NCBI GenBank assembly: GCA_903939735.1
Contig: CAJAIA010000039.1
Location: 1 to 32,071, forward strand
DNA length: 32,071 nt
Reading direction: 5' to 3'
Origin: an uncultured Ignavibacteria bacterium
GTDB taxonomy: Bacteria; Bacteroidota; Ignavibacteria; Kapaibacteriales; Kapaibacteriaceae
Shown: positions 31,259-32,071 of the stretch, one piece after another
How the letters are laid out: each line of letters begins with the position of its first letter
Position numbering within the stretch: position 1 is the first letter of the stretch
Notes under the pieces: model-generated
Databases searched by the model: none
Told to the model about the DNA's origin: nothing
What the model saw: only the letters and a program-made list of their open reading frames with translations
Program-made: the position numbers and the translations under genes

Positions 31259-32071
31259 CACAAGAAAGCAGAATACGGCAAGAGGCAAAAATGCCCGTGC
31301 CACCGCATGAAACTCAATTATCATCCTTTGCTTGACGACCAAGGTCTTCCAACCGACGGCGGGAAGTGCTTCAGCCGTGCGTGTGGTGAACAATTCTTTC
31401 CTCCCACCAAGCCAGAGAGTAAATCAATGTTGACGAATCAAAACACAACGCAGCGCCGAGAGCACGTTTACCATAAAGCTTCGGGCGAACCGCATATGCA
31501 AGTCGTCGTTCTCAAGCACGCCGACGGAAGTAAAGAGGTTTTCGCAGAAAGGTGGGAAGGAGGCAGCTGGCAGAAAGGCGTAGGAGGCGTCGAGCGATTG
31601 CTTTACAAGCTACCACAGGTGCTCGAGCGCATGGCACAAGGTGGGACAATTTGCATCTGTGAGGGTGAGAAGGACTGCGACAATGCCGATTCTATTGGTA
31701 TTACAGCCACTTGCAATCCCTTTGGTGCAGAGAAGTGGACAGACGAAATGTCTGTGTTCCTAACAGGTGCACGCGTTGTGATTATTCCTGATCTCGACGA
31801 ACCTGGATGGTGCCACGCAAGAATGGTTGAGAAATCGCTGTTAGATGCTGGGGTTGCAAGCGTCGGCACACTTGATCTTCGCACGCTAATGCCAGATCTC
31901 CCAAACAAGGGCGATCTGAGCGACTATCTCGATCGAGGCGGTGACCCCGAGCTACTGCGGTCGGCTATCGAACAGACTGCCTCGCGCTGTGAGGACGTTA
32001 CTGACGAGTCGCCCCTCCCGCCGTGTCCACAGATTTTGTGGGAGACACTACCACGTCCACTTTGGGAGCTC
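31253..32071 (+). CDS. Zinc-ribbon and TOPRIM primase-like protein of the mobile element (partial, cut by window end)
   Basis: The frame is open from ATG 31253 to the last base (273 codons, no stop). The N-terminus has a zinc-ribbon pattern, Cys14-x-Cys16 and Cys39-x4-Cys44 (KCPCHRMKLNYH..GKCFSRACGEQFF). A TOPRIM domain follows: Glu137 in ICICEGEKDCDNA, then VVIIPDLDEPGW with Asp180/Asp182, and KGDLSDYLDRGGD near 220-235. Phage and plasmid primase-helicases have this order, with a RecA/AAA helicase domain next, expected beyond the window. An upstream GTG (31148) is in frame, but the zinc ribbon fits a start at 31253. It would initiate element replication. Confidence 0.75.
   Translation, partial: MKHKKAEYGKRQKCPCHRMKLNYHPLLDDQGLPTDGGKCFSRACGEQFFPPTKPESKSMLTNQNTTQRREHVYHKASGEPHMQVVVLKHADGSKEVFAERWEGGSWQKGVGGVERLLYKLPQVLERMAQGGTICICEGEKDCDNADSIGITATCNPFGAEKWTDEMSVFLTGARVVIIPDLDEPGWCHARMVEKSLLDAGVASVGTLDLRTLMPDLPNKGDLSDYLDRGGDPELLRSAIEQTASRCEDVTDESPLPPCPQILWETLPRPLWEL

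Noticed and set aside
31603-31908. Minus-strand frame of 101 codons near the right end
   Set aside because: It lies antisense to the TOPRIM domain, whose motifs are clear on the plus strand.
1-32071. CRISPR arrays, complete tRNA genes, toxin-antitoxin pairs or known defence systems
   Set aside because: No spaced identical repeats, no complete cloverleaf and no recognisable defence gene were found on either strand.

Overview
The window looks like the chromosome of a member of the Bacteroidota/Chlorobi (FCB) group, possibly a Kapabacteria- or Ignavibacteria-like lineage. The placement is inference. It rests on a Bacteroidetes-type glycogen synthase followed by a DUF4270 lipoprotein, a large CarboxypepD_reg/TonB-receptor-like barrel protein, separate heptose kinase and adenylyltransferase genes, and repeated promoter-like boxes of the Bacteroidetes form TAnnTTTG. 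Genes are dense, often joined by ATGA overlaps, and moderately GC-rich.

Layout. (1) 1-584 has no protein gene. The left part reads, on the minus strand, like the promoter and leader of an rRNA operon lying just outside the window: TTTG-N20-TATGTTTG, a GC hairpin, a boxA-like TGTTCTTTGACAA and further hairpins. (2) 585-4491 (+): glycogen/starch synthase-like protein, DUF4270 lipoprotein and outer-membrane barrel. (3) 6451-4469 (-): ferritin, then the two heptose enzymes rfaE1 and rfaE2. (4) 6578-10258 (+): folB, folK, dnaG and a YbbR-domain protein. (5) queA (-) and sppA (+), divergent. (6) 13600-17714 (+): queF, queD, gltX, a small lipoprotein and a sigma-54-type response regulator. (7) 18885-17734 (-): secreted transglutaminase-like protein. 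(8) 23991-18983 (-): marR-like regulator, nadE, DUF58 protein, dapA and folP. (9) 24066-26903 (+): large outer-membrane protein, then two small membrane proteins.

(10) From about 27500 to the right end lies the left end of an integrated mobile element. It starts at a minus-strand tRNA 3' fragment (T-arm GGGTTCAAATCCC) next to a tyrosine recombinase. A 292-residue protein of unknown family follows, then an intact IS3-family insertion with imperfect terminal repeats, a GTAC target duplication and a textbook -1 frameshift signal. After the IS come an AlpA/excisionase-like HTH protein, an overlapping 33-codon ORF, and a zinc-ribbon plus TOPRIM primase-like gene cut by the window end. The order integrase / HTH / primase resembles phage satellites or integrative plasmids. 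I do not recognise this particular element; it is the best candidate for something undescribed.

How the genes fit together: folB, folK and folP serve folate synthesis, and queA, queF and queD serve queuosine. dapA makes a lysine and cell-wall precursor, rfaE1/rfaE2 make the ADP-heptose precursor of LPS, and several genes encode envelope proteins (DUF4270, two barrels, lipoproteins, SppA).
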